Positions 1 through 13,185 of a DNA stretch of 64,000 bases are shown piece by piece. Within the stretch, counting starts at the first letter, position 1. Each line of letters starts with the position of its first letter. The stretch comes from Phaffia rhodozyma (Eukaryota > Basidiomycota > Tremellomycetes > Cystofilobasidiales > Mrakiaceae), in assembly GCA_014706385.1 (NCBI GenBank), contig JACGZH010000007.1, positions 1,515,820 through 1,579,819 of the forward strand. The letters run 5' to 3'. The notes under the pieces were generated by a model. That model saw only the letters and a list, made by a program, of their open reading frames with translations, did not search any database and had not been told where the DNA came from. Position numbers and translations under genes: made by a program.

Positions 1-3000
1 TCGTGAGGCTTTAGTAGTCGTTTGGTCACTTTAGAATCCGAATCAATAAACCGGTACACAGACTGCTCCAATCATAAAGCAAGAGAATGAAGTGTCGCCG
101 ACGAACAAGAAGAACGGTTAGAGGAACAAGAAAACTAAGATCTAAAACACATACGGATCCAAAAACTCACCTTAGACTTATTCCGCTGGGTCTTGCCTCC
201 GCCATTGCGCAGAACATCGTTCACCGAAGCGATTGGGTGCCTGATAGAAGACGAGCCAGCGCCTTTGTTTGAGAGATACTCGCGGATCATGATTTTGATC
301 TACGTGACGTCAAAAAAAAACAGCCCATCAGCAATTTATTAAATATACGGAAACCTATTGCCGGCAAAAGAGATCACGCTTGACTTACCTCGGCCTGTAC
401 AGGCTTCCAAAGTTCAAGAATATCGCCTGCCAGAGCACCTTTTGGAAGCGGGCCAGCATCATCCTTGAAATCTTTCCGCTGATCGGTTTTCAATATTCAC
501 ATAGATATCGCTATTAGAATCGCAAAATTCCTACAAAGCACAGATATGTTCAGAGATAGAGAGTAGAAAAGGGAAGATTACTCACCACTTCGATGGCGGA
601 GGTGACCTCCCACACGACTCGTAAGCCCTGGAGGACGGCGTCGAATTTCGAGAATACTGACCAAAACAGATCTCTCAACGTCTCTCCATTCTCATCCGTC
701 TCTCGTTTCTTTGCCGCCCCTTTCCCTTGTGCGCCTTCACCATCGATAGCTCCTCTTAGTCCGTCTGGATCGGTAGGATCGACCATAAGACTTGGCTCCG
801 ACGAAGGCGGTGGGGGAAGCAACGAGTTCATCGGGATCAACCCTGTGAGAGTCTGTCTTTTTCGATCAAGACTTCGTTCTTCAACCTCTTGAATCGTTCC
901 TTCTACGAGTGCGAACAACTCGGAGGCCTCTCTCTGAGCAAGCACATCCATCGCCCACCGGAGTTTTCCCAGAGCGGCCAACGCTTCGAGGAGATGTTCG
1001 ATATACATGAACGAATCGACCTCTGGGTTAACCATCTTGTCTGTCAGGTTTAAACCAGCCCCGAGTAAGCCCCCGTTGAGAACTGTTGTGGGTCCAGGCG
1101 ATCTCATTAGAGGGGTGGCAAGCATGGTCGAGAGTGTTTGAGAGGTGAAATCATCAGGTAGGTTCAGTGAAGGGTCATGCGCAAGTCTAAAAGGTAGATC
1201 TTGAAGAAACCGGGTTAGATATTTTGGAGCAGGGTTGTGAGACGTAGGTGATGGCCCGGCAAATGTTGAAGGGGACGGGTTGGGTTTCGAGTTGGTGGCA
1301 AAGCGCGATGGAGAAGGATCAAGGATATCCAAGTCGGGAACTACAAGACCAGAAGAGAACATCAAACAACATGATCAGTCTATGGTATGCCTTCGGTGCG
1401 AACGAGTCTAAGAAGGAAATCAATGGAACACGAACGCTCTGTTTGGCCTTTCGTATACGAGCTCCATCTGGAATCGCAATAGTAGGACTTCAAATACAGA
1501 TGGTTATGTAGCTCTTCAACCAGGATCTCTTGAAGTGCCTATTGGATCGAGAAGAAAGGAGAAACCTTGAGAAACACGATGGTAACCTTTGTGACGGCGT
1601 GAGGAACGGAAGGAAACGAACTGTCTCTTGAGATACAAGATAACTTCTCAGGTCGGAGAGCGCACCAATCTCAAGCATCTCTGGCTTGTTGATCTGCTTT
1701 AGGGATCGGACTAAAACAAGTGCAGCAAGAAGCAGCCTTTTTTCGATCAAGAGCGTCTCAAACTGGTCTGGTATTGATTTGAGGTGATCTCTGTTGAGAG
1801 AGACGTCCAGAGAATGAACGGGTCTGTCAGTCTTTCTTCGTCCAGGGCACTCTAAGTTTTTGAAAGGTTCAGGAGAGATGGGAAAGGAAAAGGAAAGAGA
1901 GGAGTTTATAACTCACATCACGTCCAGTAACGACAAGGTGTCTCGGACGACCCTACCTCTACTCCAAAGCGCGCCGATCTCTGCGTTCCGTTCACCCCGA
2001 AGAGACTCTTTACTCTCCAGCAAACTGTTTTTTGCGTCTCTGACTTCCTTTTGGGCTTGTGTGAGTTTGTGGAGAAATGTGTTGTGCGTGGAAAGTGCAG
2101 AGGCGAAGGATGAAGAGTGGGAGTGGACAGTGCTCTGGAGGGAATCAAGAAGCGCGTCGGCTAGATTTTGGAATGAACCAAGTCGTTCGGATGAGGTGTC
2201 GGAAAGTAAGTTGAGTGAGAGTGGGATAGGATTGAACTAGAGAACATGGCCTTCAAGGTCAATCAAGAGCTCAAAGAGAACGAGAATGGATGGCTGTGAG
2301 AACAGCGATGCTTACATCTGGTTCGGTCACCATGGACCATTCTTGTTTGATCTCTCTTAGAATTTCTGATTGCCATCGACAAAGCCATTTGGGATGCATC
2401 AGATGGCTCGGTTTCTCATCATACGATGAGGTATACTGAAAGAGAGAAGAGAAGAGGAAACGCACGGTCAATTCCGGAGAACTCTCCTCCTAGATCTTCT
2501 TCGGCATGAGCTACCCTTCTCTCTTGTGTCCTATCTTCGGTTCGTAGATCCTTCAACCGTCTATCTTTTCCCGAGTTTGCGAACGCCTTTCCGATCAATG
2601 CTGTTTTGAAATACGCCTGATCGTGTTCAATCGCGCTACCTGATACCTGCTGAGCTCTCGCACGCTCTCGACGTTCTTCCTCCCAAGTGGAATGATTCGA
2701 GTCGGCCAGAGACGTGGGAAGAGGAACAGAATCTCGAGATGATGAGGTCACTGGCAGAGAGACCTGTGAGGATTGTTGGGCAAGTGATGAGGAGAAAGAG
2801 GAACTAGATGCGGACGCAGCACCAGTTGCAGCAGAGACGGTAGATGTAGAAGTAAAGATGGATGAAGGCGGAGGGTTCACAGGTCTCCTAGCGGCAGACC
2901 GTGTCGGTCGCTGAGGAGTAGCAGATCCGTTCGGAGCTGGAAGAACAAAAGACGTAGATCCCACTGCTGACTGTGGAATAGTAGAGGATGAAGACGTTGG

Positions 3001-3108
3001 ATACCGAGATTCGTTCGGTTGGTTCAAAAAGTTGGTCGTTGACCCGGATGACATGGCCGGCGGCTGGACAGTAGATGAATTTGTCGGACGCAGTCGATCT
3101 CGAGACAT
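1..3108 (-). CDS. SEC8: Exocyst complex subunit Sec8 (3' end outside window)
   Basis: Sec8 (EXOC4) is part of the octameric exocyst that tethers secretory vesicles to the plasma membrane at sites of growth. The gene starts at the ATG at 3106-3108, which opens the first long exon, and is split by at least five short introns. The first 150 or so residues are Ser/Thr/Pro-rich and low in complexity. Family blocks follow in order: FNPIPLSLNLL near 2220, IGALSDLRSYL near 1660, YIEHLLEALAALGKL near 1000 and LFWSVFSKFDAVLQG near 660. Further exons lie at about 372-480 and before 290 (IMIREYLSNKGAG). The C-terminal part lies left of the window. The order of blocks and the length fit fungal Sec8 well. 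Exact exon borders are inferred. Confidence 0.88.
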
Positions 3109-3394
3109 GATCTAGTGGGCCAGGTCTAGTTGTCTGACCAAGGTTTGAGAGGATCTATTCAGACTTGACCGGTTTCCTCTAGAGAGATCAAAGAGACGAT
3201 CGGCGGGAAGAGGTGGGGGAAGGTGAAGGAAACGGTATAGGATGGTTGGATAGAACGAGATGGTGATCGTTCGTTCTGATTGTCGATGTTGTGATCGTCT
3301 TTGTGTACGAGGACTTTCTCTATTGTTTCATTCTCGTCTCGCTTTCTGATCTGTATGCCCTTCATGTACCGGTCTCTAAACTATCATAACATGT

Positions 3395-3429
3395 TGTGAT
3401 GATGATGATGATGATGACGATGACGATGA
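3395..3429. repeat. Short GATGAT/GACGAT microsatellite
   Basis: A run of tandem ATG/ACG trinucleotides lies between the divergent ends of SEC8 and MRPS5. No function is visible. Confidence 0.7.
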
Positions 3430-3493
3430 GAAAGAAAACATGTGTCTATTTGGATTTAGTCATTTTTATTACTGAACGGAAGATTGTCCGATT

Positions 3494-4931
3494 TTAGAAC
3501 TTGTATGGCTTGTTTCCGACCTCGAACCCATACCGTCCTCTCTCAAGCTCAACCTCCCTGATGTGCCTCAACCCACGACCCTTATCCTGCGATCGAGCGG
3601 AACCTCCCAAACCATCTCCCAAACCAGGCGCCCGAGCCTGATGAAGCAATGACGGAAAGATTATGAACCACAAAGAAAAAAACGAAAGCGTCAGCTACCA
3701 GGTCCTTTTTTCCCGTATTTGGTGAATCACTATGAGAAGAAAAACATCAAAGAAGAAACGCACCCCTCCCTGAAGAAGTAAAGCAGCGGCCTTGATGGTC
3801 TGCATCTGATTCGTACTTCCGTAGAGCTTAGCGGATACATCTTTGATACCACAGGCGGTGAATATCCTGTGCAGCACGGGGGAACATCGAAGTCCAAAGC
3901 CTGATGGAAAGAAACGGACGAAAAGTTGGAGGAAGAATGACGATGAGTTATTCAAGCTAAGAAGGACGATCTTGATCGGAAAAGATGAGGAGAGAGGAGA
4001 GAGAGAGAAAACGAACCAGGCGGACGAGCCCTCATCTGGATTCTCACACCTCCGAGCTTGATGGACATGTCCTGGCCGTCACCCCAGACGGTCCTGTTTT
4101 GGTATCTGCATACAGTGTCCAAGTTTTTTAAAGCTGGAAGGTCGATCGAAGAATGATGGTCAGTGAATACGAGAGACAAGAACCTTTCTCCATTTTATCC
4201 TTCCTTTCTATGGCTGCAAGATGATGAACGAGACATACCGGCTGCATAGGACTGTTCAACGGCTTTCGCACTGATGGGGCTCTTTCCCTGACCAACTCCA
4301 AGAAGACCGGTATCAGGGCAGCCGACGACAGTCATGACAAAGTGCTTGGCTACTCGACCACCTTTGGTCATGTTGACGACTCGCTTCTGGGACATTGTGA
4401 ACCTGCATAGGTTATCGATTCGCTTGAAATCCAATCCGACCATCTTGGAAAGGACTTCCTTCTGGACGAGCTTGTCATCGGCTGCCGAGCCCTGTTTGGG
4501 GAATCGTTGAGGGATGATCGGTGGGTCGTTGGCGATGACCTGACCTTGTTGAAGGGACGGATCTTGGGCTGTATAAAGATTTGGGGAAAAAAGACAGCAG
4601 AACGAAGCAGGTTGAGTTGACATGGCAGAGAGAAGAGAGGGGAGCCAGAACTCGCACAACATCGTTCGTGATCTTCCTAAAGATCTCTATCAAGGTGAAC
4701 AAACTCACGGATATCAAGGAAGTTGTCCCACTTCGCCAACGGATGCACGTAGTTCGAAGGAAGGTCGGCCGGGTGCTGATCCGAGAGCGGTCTCAGCGGC
4801 TCGTACGGCAGAACAGGAAACGGCTGGGCTGATTTGGCTCGAACAGAATGCTTTATGATCGAACTAGCCGACCGGGACTTGATAGCTGCCGATCTGAGAG
4901 CCTGGAAAGGAAGAAACGACGACGGTCGCAT
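3494..4931 (-). CDS. MRPS5: Mitochondrial small ribosomal subunit protein uS5m
   Basis: uS5m belongs to the mitochondrial 37S ribosomal subunit and helps decoding accuracy. The ATG at 4929-4931 opens an N-terminus rich in Arg, Ser and Ala (MRPSSFLPFQALRSAAIKSR), typical of a mitochondrial presequence. The S5 N-terminal RNA-binding domain is seen in the exon near 4270-4420 (VNMTKGGRVAKHFVMTVVG, then GLLGVGQGKS). The C-terminal domain lies in exons near 3780-3900 (GFGLRCSPVLHRIFTACGI). The last exon ends KPYKF with the stop at 3494-3496. At least four short introns separate these blocks. The assignment rests on the S5 signature and the targeting peptide. Confidence 0.88.
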
Positions 4932-5373
4932 GGTCTATGTCGGTGAGTGTGAGTGGTGGATGGAAGGGAAAAGAAAAAAGAGTCTATACGGCGATCAGCA
5001 AAAAGACTACAAACGGTCACTATGAAATTGTCCGAATTCTGTAGTAGCTTTCACAATCAACATCTTATGGCCTCGCCCACGAAAGCGCATCGTCCGGATC
5101 GAATAGATACACATCCTCAGTACACCCAGGTGAAGCCTTCAAACAGGCTTCGTCTCTTGGCATCCTCGCTTGTTCTCTCGCCTGAATTAAGGAGCAGAAA
5201 TCAGGCAAACAAAGAGGGATAGCGTGTGATCGAGGATGGCTCTGTATCAGGATGTCCGGTTTTGTAGTCTTTTTGGCTCAAAGTCCTAATGCGGATCGTA
5301 ATACCAAATCCTAGTGTTTCCTCGACGAGCGTTCTACCTTGCTTCCTCCATCCACATGGACCATACACACATC

Positions 5374-6395
5374 ATGAGTGACGACCAGGATCTCATCAAC
5401 ACACTCAATCAGCTGCTTCCTAATGGCAAGTCCAGGTCTGCTTCTGATGTCTTGGTGGACTTTGTTCCGGTGTCTGCTTCCTTCCGGGTCTCTCCTTTAT
5501 AGTCAAAAGCTCGGTTCATCGTTCAGAAAAGCTAACCATCTCGTTCTTTTACTTTGGTTTCCCGCTCGATCCGTTCACTCGTCTTCCTTCTCTCTCTCCC
5601 TCTCTCTTTTGCTGGAGGACTCTCTTTTGCCTTTTGCTGTTGATTCAGAACAAGCACTCCAAAAGGCTCACCTCATCCAAGCTTCACTCAGAACCCAGCT
5701 CCGACAGACCAGAGATGAGATCGCTCATCTGTTGACCGAGCTCAAAAAGGACCAGAGCAAGGAGCGCATTCAGATCGTCCAATCTCTCATCGCCGTGAGC
5801 CTCGTTCTTTTCCATCTCTTCTTACAGTTCTTCTGTCTCGATAGACCAACTCGGTTGTCTAAACATGTATCTCACGTTTCTGTTCTCATCTTTGGCTTCT
5901 CTTCCGTTCCTCTACCGCAGGAACTGTTGCTTCAGACGAGTCGGATCAAAGAGAAGGCGCTCGAGTCAGAGACCATCGTTCGAGATATCACACGCGACAT
6001 CCAGAGTCTCGATCGTGGCAAGAAGAACCTCGTCCAGACCGTCACCGTTCTCAGGCAGCTCGGACATCTCGTCAAAGCGCTCGACCGGTTGGACGCGTTG
6101 ATCCCGACCAAACGCTACAAGGACATCGCCGACGCGCTTTCTGTTCGCTCGCTTTCTTATTTCTCTCGTTTCTGCTTCCACTTACGCACTTCCATGCTTA
6201 TTGCTTGGCATATCTTCATACACGCATACAAACGCACAATCCTCTTTTCATCGCAGACGGTCAAAGAATACGCAAGCTCGTTCAGACCATATGCGACCGT
6301 TGATGAAGTGGCTAAACTCCAGAAGGCTGCAGCAGAGAAGCAGGCCATCTGCAGAACGATGGTCTCTGAAGAGTTCGAGAACTTGTAAGTCACCT

Positions 6396-6452
<57 letters not shown>

Positions 6453-9400
6453 CCTCTCTCTCTTTCTCCCTCTCTGATGCTCGACCTGACCTCCTGATAT
6501 AATCTTGCCTCCATCATGTTCCTTCCACAGCTTCGTACCACCTCCCTCGTCAACAACTGATCCCAGCTCGGTCCCACCGAGCGCAACCATTGCTGTAGTC
6601 GCCTCGGCGTGCCATGTGGTGGACGTTCTGGGGAGTGATGTCAGAAGCATGCTGCTAGACAGATACTGTACTCTTGAGCTAAGAGAATACAGACGCATAT
6701 TCAGATCCACCGATGAGGTCTGTATATCTCTCTTCTTTACAAGTACTGCACATCGTCTGACCATCGAAAAACACGGCAATCAACAAACAGGCAGGTCAAC
6801 TCGACAACATCAATCGCCGATACGCCTATCTCCGGCGCATTCTCAAATCTCACGAAGAAGAACGCGAGCCTGCGTTCCCCAAAGAATGGAAAGTCGGAGC
6901 TTACTTGGTCGCTCGATTTGCAGAAGTTACCAGGTGACTTTCTTTTTCTCGTCTCCCACACATATCGTACCTTGACAATTCGAGGCTTCCGATCACTTCA
7001 GCTGATGTGTCTATCCGCCACATCGTTCTCCTTCCGAAAATCAGCCAGGATCTCCGAAACGTACTATCCAAAAAGACGCCTGGTTCTGTCACCCTTCTCC
7101 TCGAGGCCCTTCAGTTTACCCTAGATTTCGAGGCACAAATGAGTTCGAAATTCAACATGACAGTAAGCATATTCGGACTTTTACTCTCCTTGGACACACA
7201 ACCTGTCTTGCTAAATATCAAACCATATTCACCCAACCCTTAGTTTCAACAGATTGTCTCAGACGTCCTCCCCAGCTCAACATACCAAGTCACGAGCGAG
7301 CCAATATCCAAAGTTTTCGATCCATACCTATCACTCTTCATCGAAGCACAAGACAAGTAGGTGTTCTGATCACCTCCATTCATCCATCCTCTAATCCATC
7401 ACACGCCTCTCATTTTTGTATTTGATCCTTCCGCGACCCAAATAGAGCTATTTCAGACCTTCTTCAGCCCTCTCGAGGACCTAGATCTCGAGCTTCCCTT
7501 GAGCTCGCTAATCCGAGGGCATCAACATCTTCCAGAGATGGTCAAGGTGATAAAGAAGCAGACGAAGAGCACAAGCCTAAAGTGCTTGGATCATCCACCG
7601 AGCTCTTCTACTTTTATGGAAAAACACTCGAGCAATTTGCTCGTTTCAGGTATGTTCCTCTAATCTCTCTATGCTTTTCTTCACTTAAACACGTGTGCTT
7701 GTCTAAAATGTCGTTGGAATCGCTTGGGGCCATGATATCTATAGTTGTGGTGCACCCATGAGAGATCTTGTCAACGTCTTCAAGAAATATCTCAAAATCT
7801 ACGCTGGTTCGTATGTTTTCTCATCACTGCAGAGTACATGAATTGTGACATACTAACATGGATATCAACTTTCGTTTACCCCAATCAATCAGAGGACGTC
7901 CTTCTTGCCAGTTTGAAAAGGTATCTTGTCCCTTCCTCTGATTCTCGATGAAAATGTGAAGCCTTACGACACCCCCTTTTTTTTCCCTAAAGAGAGCCCA
8001 TGTCACGTCGATCAGCTGATCGAAAGTCTATGGAAGGGCGATTCAATGCGTATGAATTCAAGAATATCTGTCTTGTACTCAACACTGCAGAATACTGCCA
8101 TACCACAGCGGCGCAGGTAATGTTCTTTACTTTTCTTTTGCTTTTTGCATACATCATCAGTCGGTATAGAAAAGTTTAATTCATTCCCTTTCTTTATTCA
8201 TTCCCCCTTTTCTGTTATTGGGAATTGCATTAGTTGGAAGAGATGAGTCGAGACAAGATCGAGGTTGGTCTTAGGGATGAAGTTTCGTTTCAAGAAGAGA
8301 AAGACCTATTCATCTCGTGAGTCATTTTTACATTCAGAACTCACCTTCAATCTCTGACCATCATCACCCATCCACCGTGTCTGCGCTATAGAGTGATTAC
8401 CACTTCTCTTCTCTCACTCTTACGAGAGGTCGAGACCACGATCGACCCAATCACCTCTCAGATTGCCAGGCTGCCTTCTTGGAACACAATGGAGAACGTT
8501 TCTGGACCGTCAAATTATGTTCAGGATCTATGTAACGCAGTGGATGATGTTGGAGACGTCGTTAGAGAAGGACTCGAGGGAAAGAAATACCTTCGAAACT
8601 TTTGCGATAAGGCTGTTGGGTAAGCGCTTTTCTTTTCTTTTTCTTTAAAAGCAGGGTATGGATCTACTTGAACAACGTCATTGGGTGTCATCGAACAGGG
8701 TCGTCATGATTCGATTGGTAGCTGCTGTTGTGAGAAGTCGGCCAATTAAAAAGATCGGTGCCGAACAAGTAGGTCATTTGTCATCTGAAGATCATACTTA
8801 AGATCGTGTCTTACGTTGAGGTCCTTTGCCATGTCTGTTTCAAGCTTCTACTCGATTTCTCATTGATAAAGAAAAGTCTGATGGACCTACCCAAATTTCT
8901 ACGCGATGATGCTCGTAGTATCTCGTATGTTCCACCTTGACCCTTTTCTTGGCTATGAATTTAATCACGTTGACAAAGACATACCTCTCCTCTGTTATAT
9001 TTTCAAATTTTGTAGGTCTTACCAAAGACATGTTCAGAATATCACAAGCCCTTTTGAAACGCTTCTCAAGGTGATCTTGGCCCCTGAATCGCCGCCGGAA
9101 GGATTCGTTCAAAACTTCCTCCTTCTGGTCGGCAGCTCATCTTTCAACGACTTCCAAAAGGTAAGCGATCCCTCTTTGTTCGACTTCAACATGTATGTCT
9201 TATGGACCATAACCGGGCGTGCCTCTCGATCACATATAGATTCTGGATCTCAAAGGGACATCTAGGAAAGATCAGAGCCACTTGCTCGATATCTTTGTCT
9301 CGGTAGTATCGGTCAAAGATGATCTTCAGGATTCATCGTTCTTGACAACGATGGACATGGATATCTCGGCGCCTGTACCTTCGATACTTTCCAATGCTTC

Positions 9401-9677
9401 TGCTGCCGGTTAGTCTTGCTTACCTTTCTTCTTTCTTCTCTCCCTTTTCTGTTTCGCTATGTGCCTATTCAAATACCCTGGTTATCGCCTGATCACGTCT
9501 TCTTTCATTTCTGGATGGATGTACTTAGATCGCGCTCTGTTGTTCCCGACAGGAAATTCCTCTGCCTTTGGTGATTCTCGAGGATCATCAAATGGGAACG
9601 ATGGTGGGCCGGGTACGGGTGTTGGTGGTCGATCATTTGCATTTTTTAGGAGTCTGACTGCCAGACGGGATAACTAG
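5374..9677 (+). CDS. VPS53: GARP complex subunit Vps53
   Basis: Vps53 is a subunit of the GARP tether that returns endosome-derived vesicles to the trans-Golgi. The ATG at 5374 (MSDDQDLINTLNQLLP) is the third Met of its frame and begins the conserved N-terminus. Coding then resumes at 5650 after an intron. The Vps53 N domain is clear: a coiled coil with HLIQASLRTQLRQTRDEI, then LDRGKKNLVQTVTVLRQLG, RLDALIPTKRYKDIADAL and LREYRRIFR. Later exons read LDNINRRYAYLRRIL and FPKEWKVGAYLVARF (6790-6930), CHTTAAQLEEMSRDKIEVGL (8090-8270) and ISVITTSLLSLLREV (8390). The tail is Gly/Ser-rich and ends ARRDN at 9677. I count more than ten introns. Exon borders are approximate. Confidence 0.88.
6403..6445 (+). 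repeat. (CT)n microsatellite in a VPS53 intron
   Basis: About 20 uninterrupted CT units follow an exon end at TTG|GTAAGT. They act as an intron polypyrimidine stretch and are length-variable by nature. Confidence 0.9.
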
Positions 9678-10082
9678 ATTGTCCTTCAAGAGACGGCGAT
9701 GTGATTCGTCTTGGAGGACTGACCGTATCTCGTGTGTTGTATCATAGTCTGTGCATATACCATCCTACTTGCCGATCTACGAGATCGTTTCATAACATGA
9801 GCCTAGCAGACACATAAAATATATATATATACGATATATACGATATATACGATATATACGACAAGAGAGAGAAGAGTGGAAAGACAGGATGACGAATGAA
9901 TAGAAGAATAAAGAATGAAAGGAAACGCTACAATAGATAAACACAAGGATTCAGACGTATTTAAAAGGATAGAGATAGCAGAACGTCACGGTCTCGATAA
10001 CTAACTAACTAACTAATTAGGACGAAGATACAGAAAGCCGATAGGTAGAAAAGGCAATACCAGAAAGAATGCGATCGTTTAA
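9678..10082. other. Intergenic, with ATATACG minisatellite
   Basis: This stretch between the 3' ends of VPS53 and RAD21 has no gene I can support. It contains a run of AT and ATATACG repeats at about 9818-9861 and a short CTAA repeat near 10003. Confidence 0.7.
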
Positions 10083-12851
10083 TCAAGCTACGCTGGCGCT
10101 GGCACTGATGCGCGATTGGGCGGCACGAGAAACGTTCTGGAACAGCGCTTCCTTCCCTTGTATCGAGATGTCGCCGTATGGTTCAGATTGACTGAGCTTG
10201 ACTTTATCCTTTGTGCCAAGTACGAGGAGCTCAAAGAAGAACGCAGAGGCAACTCGGCGAGATACCTGTTATGTCCATCCAATTGGAAAGGATGATAGCC
10301 AGGGTTGAGACGCGCCGTGTCAGTTTCAACCTCATGATATGGAATATGAGAAGTCTATCAGACAGAGAATAAAGATTTACGAACCCGTTCATTTGCAGCT
10401 TGGAAGCTAACGACCTTGTTTTCATCCAACCGATTGTTATCATCCGAAACTTTCAGTTGTTGTAATAACAGCTCGACTGCTCTTCCTTTCTCCCTCTCCC
10501 TCGCGCTCGTACTCTCTCCTTCCTCCGTCTCCGGGACACCTAGACTTCGAGTCAGACTGCCACCCCTGGAGCTTCGAGCTCTTCTCGCACCCCTGGCCAA
10601 GTCGGCCTCATCCACATCGGAGAACGCAACGGAACGAGCTCTCGACCCTGCTCTCGATCGATCATTTCTTAAAACTTCTTCCTCCTCGAAATCTCGTCCG
10701 AGAGATGATCCTCGAAGAGGGGCGAGATCATCGAACTGATCCAACGGGATCTCTTCGTCGTCCGCAAATGGAGGCCTTCCGTCGTCCTGCTGACCACCTC
10801 CAAAGTCCTGGAACATGAACTCGTCAGGAGCAACGTAGGGAGCTCGCTCGCCAGCAGCAAATATGCTGCTCGCTCGACCACCTCGAGAGACCGAAGGAGC
10901 TCGGGATGAATCCCTTCTTCGACCGAGTTCGACCTCATCATCATCCTCACCTTCGGTAGTTCGCGCCCGTTTGGCGCCTTCGTCTCTTCCTTCTACTCCA
11001 GATCCTTCTCGCCTCCTCGTCAAGCCGCCCACAGAGAACATGAATAAACCTTCAAGTTGTCCGCCGAGGCCTTTGGGCCCAGCGTAAAAGAATGGCTCTC
11101 CGCCTTGGACTTGTCGAACAGGAAGGAAGTAGCCAGCCGGGTCTTTTCGAATAGATTGTAATGCGAGAACAGCGCTCGAAGCCGGGATGAACTTTTGGGG
11201 TCGGAGGATGGTGGAAAGGTCTCTGAGGGAAGCTCGAGCAGATTGAGAAGCGGTCGTCTGTGAACCAATTGGGAGACTCTCTGATTCGAGCTCGGTTGTG
11301 GCATCGACGATGATTCGAACAGTTTTCCTGCGCCTTACATCGTCGGCCGCTGTGTCCTGTCTGTTGGCAGCAGCAGCGATTTGAGCGGCTGTTCGAGGGG
11401 TCAAGTTACCTGCTATCGATGAGGTATGAAGCGAGCTCTCGAGAGTAGGAGTGGACAAGCGGGAGGCTGTATCAAGATGTAGAACAAAATATTGAGCAGT
11501 TAGAATGTCTCCTGCTTCCCGATTTGATGTTTAATGAGCAGGTAAGGCAAAAACACTCACAAGCTCTGCCCTCTCGTCCCAAACCAAGTTCGTTGAGCTC
11601 GTCCAGTCCTACCCCGAGACCCTCTCCATAATCATAATCCAACCCCTCGCCCATCAGCTGATCGTCTCCGCCCCGTCCGAGCCCGAACGGATCTTCCAGC
11701 TCTTCTCTGGGTGAACCAATATCCAATCCAAGGTCCATCGGTTCTGCCTCGAAATCCAATGGGTCCAACCCACTACCAAACGGATCACGAATGATATCGC
11801 CCTCTCCACCAAGGATAGAAATATCTCCTCTTTGGCCACCGGTGACTGAACCACCGAACCGTGATCCCAATGACTCTCGAGCAGAACGGAGAGGCGCGGC
11901 GTCTCGGCCGTATTCAACGGCAGAAAGCGTCTCATCGGCATCATCGCCAACATCCAACTCTAGGTCGATATCGAAATCATGTGAGTTGAACCCATCGGAG
12001 GGTCCGACATCGAATGAGTAGTGCGATCGACGCGGGCCGGAGAAGGAGGAAACGGACAATGCGCCGGGTTCAGAGAGGTTATTTAGAGGCGCAAAGAGGT
12101 CTGGGAGGGGAACGTTCCTATCAGGTTACGTTCGAGGTTCACAGATCAGACTTGTTGAGATGGATGAGAGAGAAAGCGGGTAGATTTGAGATGATGGAAG
12201 AGACGTACCAATCAAGGTCGAACCCAAACTCTGCTCCGCCATCTACCGTGATGTCGATGTTAGAAGCTGCGAGTTGGTCTTCTGGCAAGTCCACTAAGGA
12301 CGGTCGAATTTGCTACACGACACGAAACTTGGCGTTAGTGGTTGTTTCTGCACTGGTCTGAGAACAGAAAACGCGTCCAAACAGGAAGGAGGCGCGTACC
12401 ATTTTCAGGGTGACCAAAGCCTCGGTGCAGTCATCCAACAGATACTTGGCTTTTCGAGAGTAAATTCTGCATACTCCGAGGAGTAGCTGGCCGGACAATC
12501 GAAGAGCCATAGGCTCCACCTGATCTCGAAGGATATCGTCTAGAAAGCATACATCACGAGGCAAGACGCGTAGCCAAGAAGCAGAACGGATAGTAAGTCT
12601 CGTTGAGCCATATCTTGACGAGATTCTTCATGTTGTCCCACTCATTCACTCGTGCACCGTCTCCAAACCCTGGCAAAGAGCAGACATGATGATATTTAGG
12701 GAAATCAAATAACATGCAGGTACTTACTGACACTCTGCTCAACATCTACACTCCCGACTTGCAGCTTCGTTAGCTTGGACTCCATATGGGCGGCCAGCCA
12801 AACCTTAGCCAGGGCCCCCTTCTTGTTGAGGATGAAATCCGAGTAGATCAT
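10083..12851 (-). CDS. RAD21: Cohesin kleisin subunit Rad21/Scc1
   Basis: Rad21 is the kleisin that closes the cohesin ring; separase cleaves it at anaphase. The N-terminal Rad21/Rec8 domain begins at the ATG at 12849-12851 with [20 protein letters not shown], followed by [20 protein letters not shown]. The next exons read [20 protein letters not shown]. The middle is acidic and Ser/Arg-rich (11480-12060), with REPL-like separase-type patches not resolved. The C-terminal winged-helix exon reads [20 protein letters not shown] and then [14 protein letters not shown], and the stop is at 10083-10085. It shares a divergent promoter with the RCC1-like gene. The window does not tell RAD21 from the meiotic paralogue REC8 with certainty, but the C-terminus and length favour Rad21. 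Confidence 0.88.
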
Positions 12852-13073
12852 GTTCTCTCGGTCGGCTCGATACGTTCACAGAGATTTGTTGTGGTGTGAT
12901 GTGGTGTGGTGTGGTGTAGTGTGTAGAGCGATAGTGATAAGAATATGTTCTAGCTGATAAAAAGAGACCTCTAAGCAAAGAAGGCAAGGGAAGGTCAAGA
13001 ATGAGGGAAGGGGGAGGAAAAAGGGCTGGACTACTAGGAAGGCGATCAGTCCGTCAACCAAATCCGGAACGCG

Positions 13074-13151
13074 ACGCGTCGTGTCTCTTTTCTGTTCGCG
13101 TGTCTTGACGCGTCGCGTGTACGCGTCCAGAGCCTGTCTCGGATGACGCGT
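13074..13151. promoter_or_regulatory. Cluster of four MluI cell-cycle boxes
   Basis: ACGCGT occurs at 13074, 13108, 13121 and 13146, inside the 334-bp divergent promoter between RAD21 and the RCC1-like gene. In fungi ACGCGT (MCB) is the site of the MBF factor that drives G1/S transcription, and yeast MCD1/SCC1 is such a target. The positions are seen; binding is inferred. Confidence 0.7.
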
Positions 13152-13185
13152 CATCGGTTGGATACGTTCTCTTATAATTTAAACA

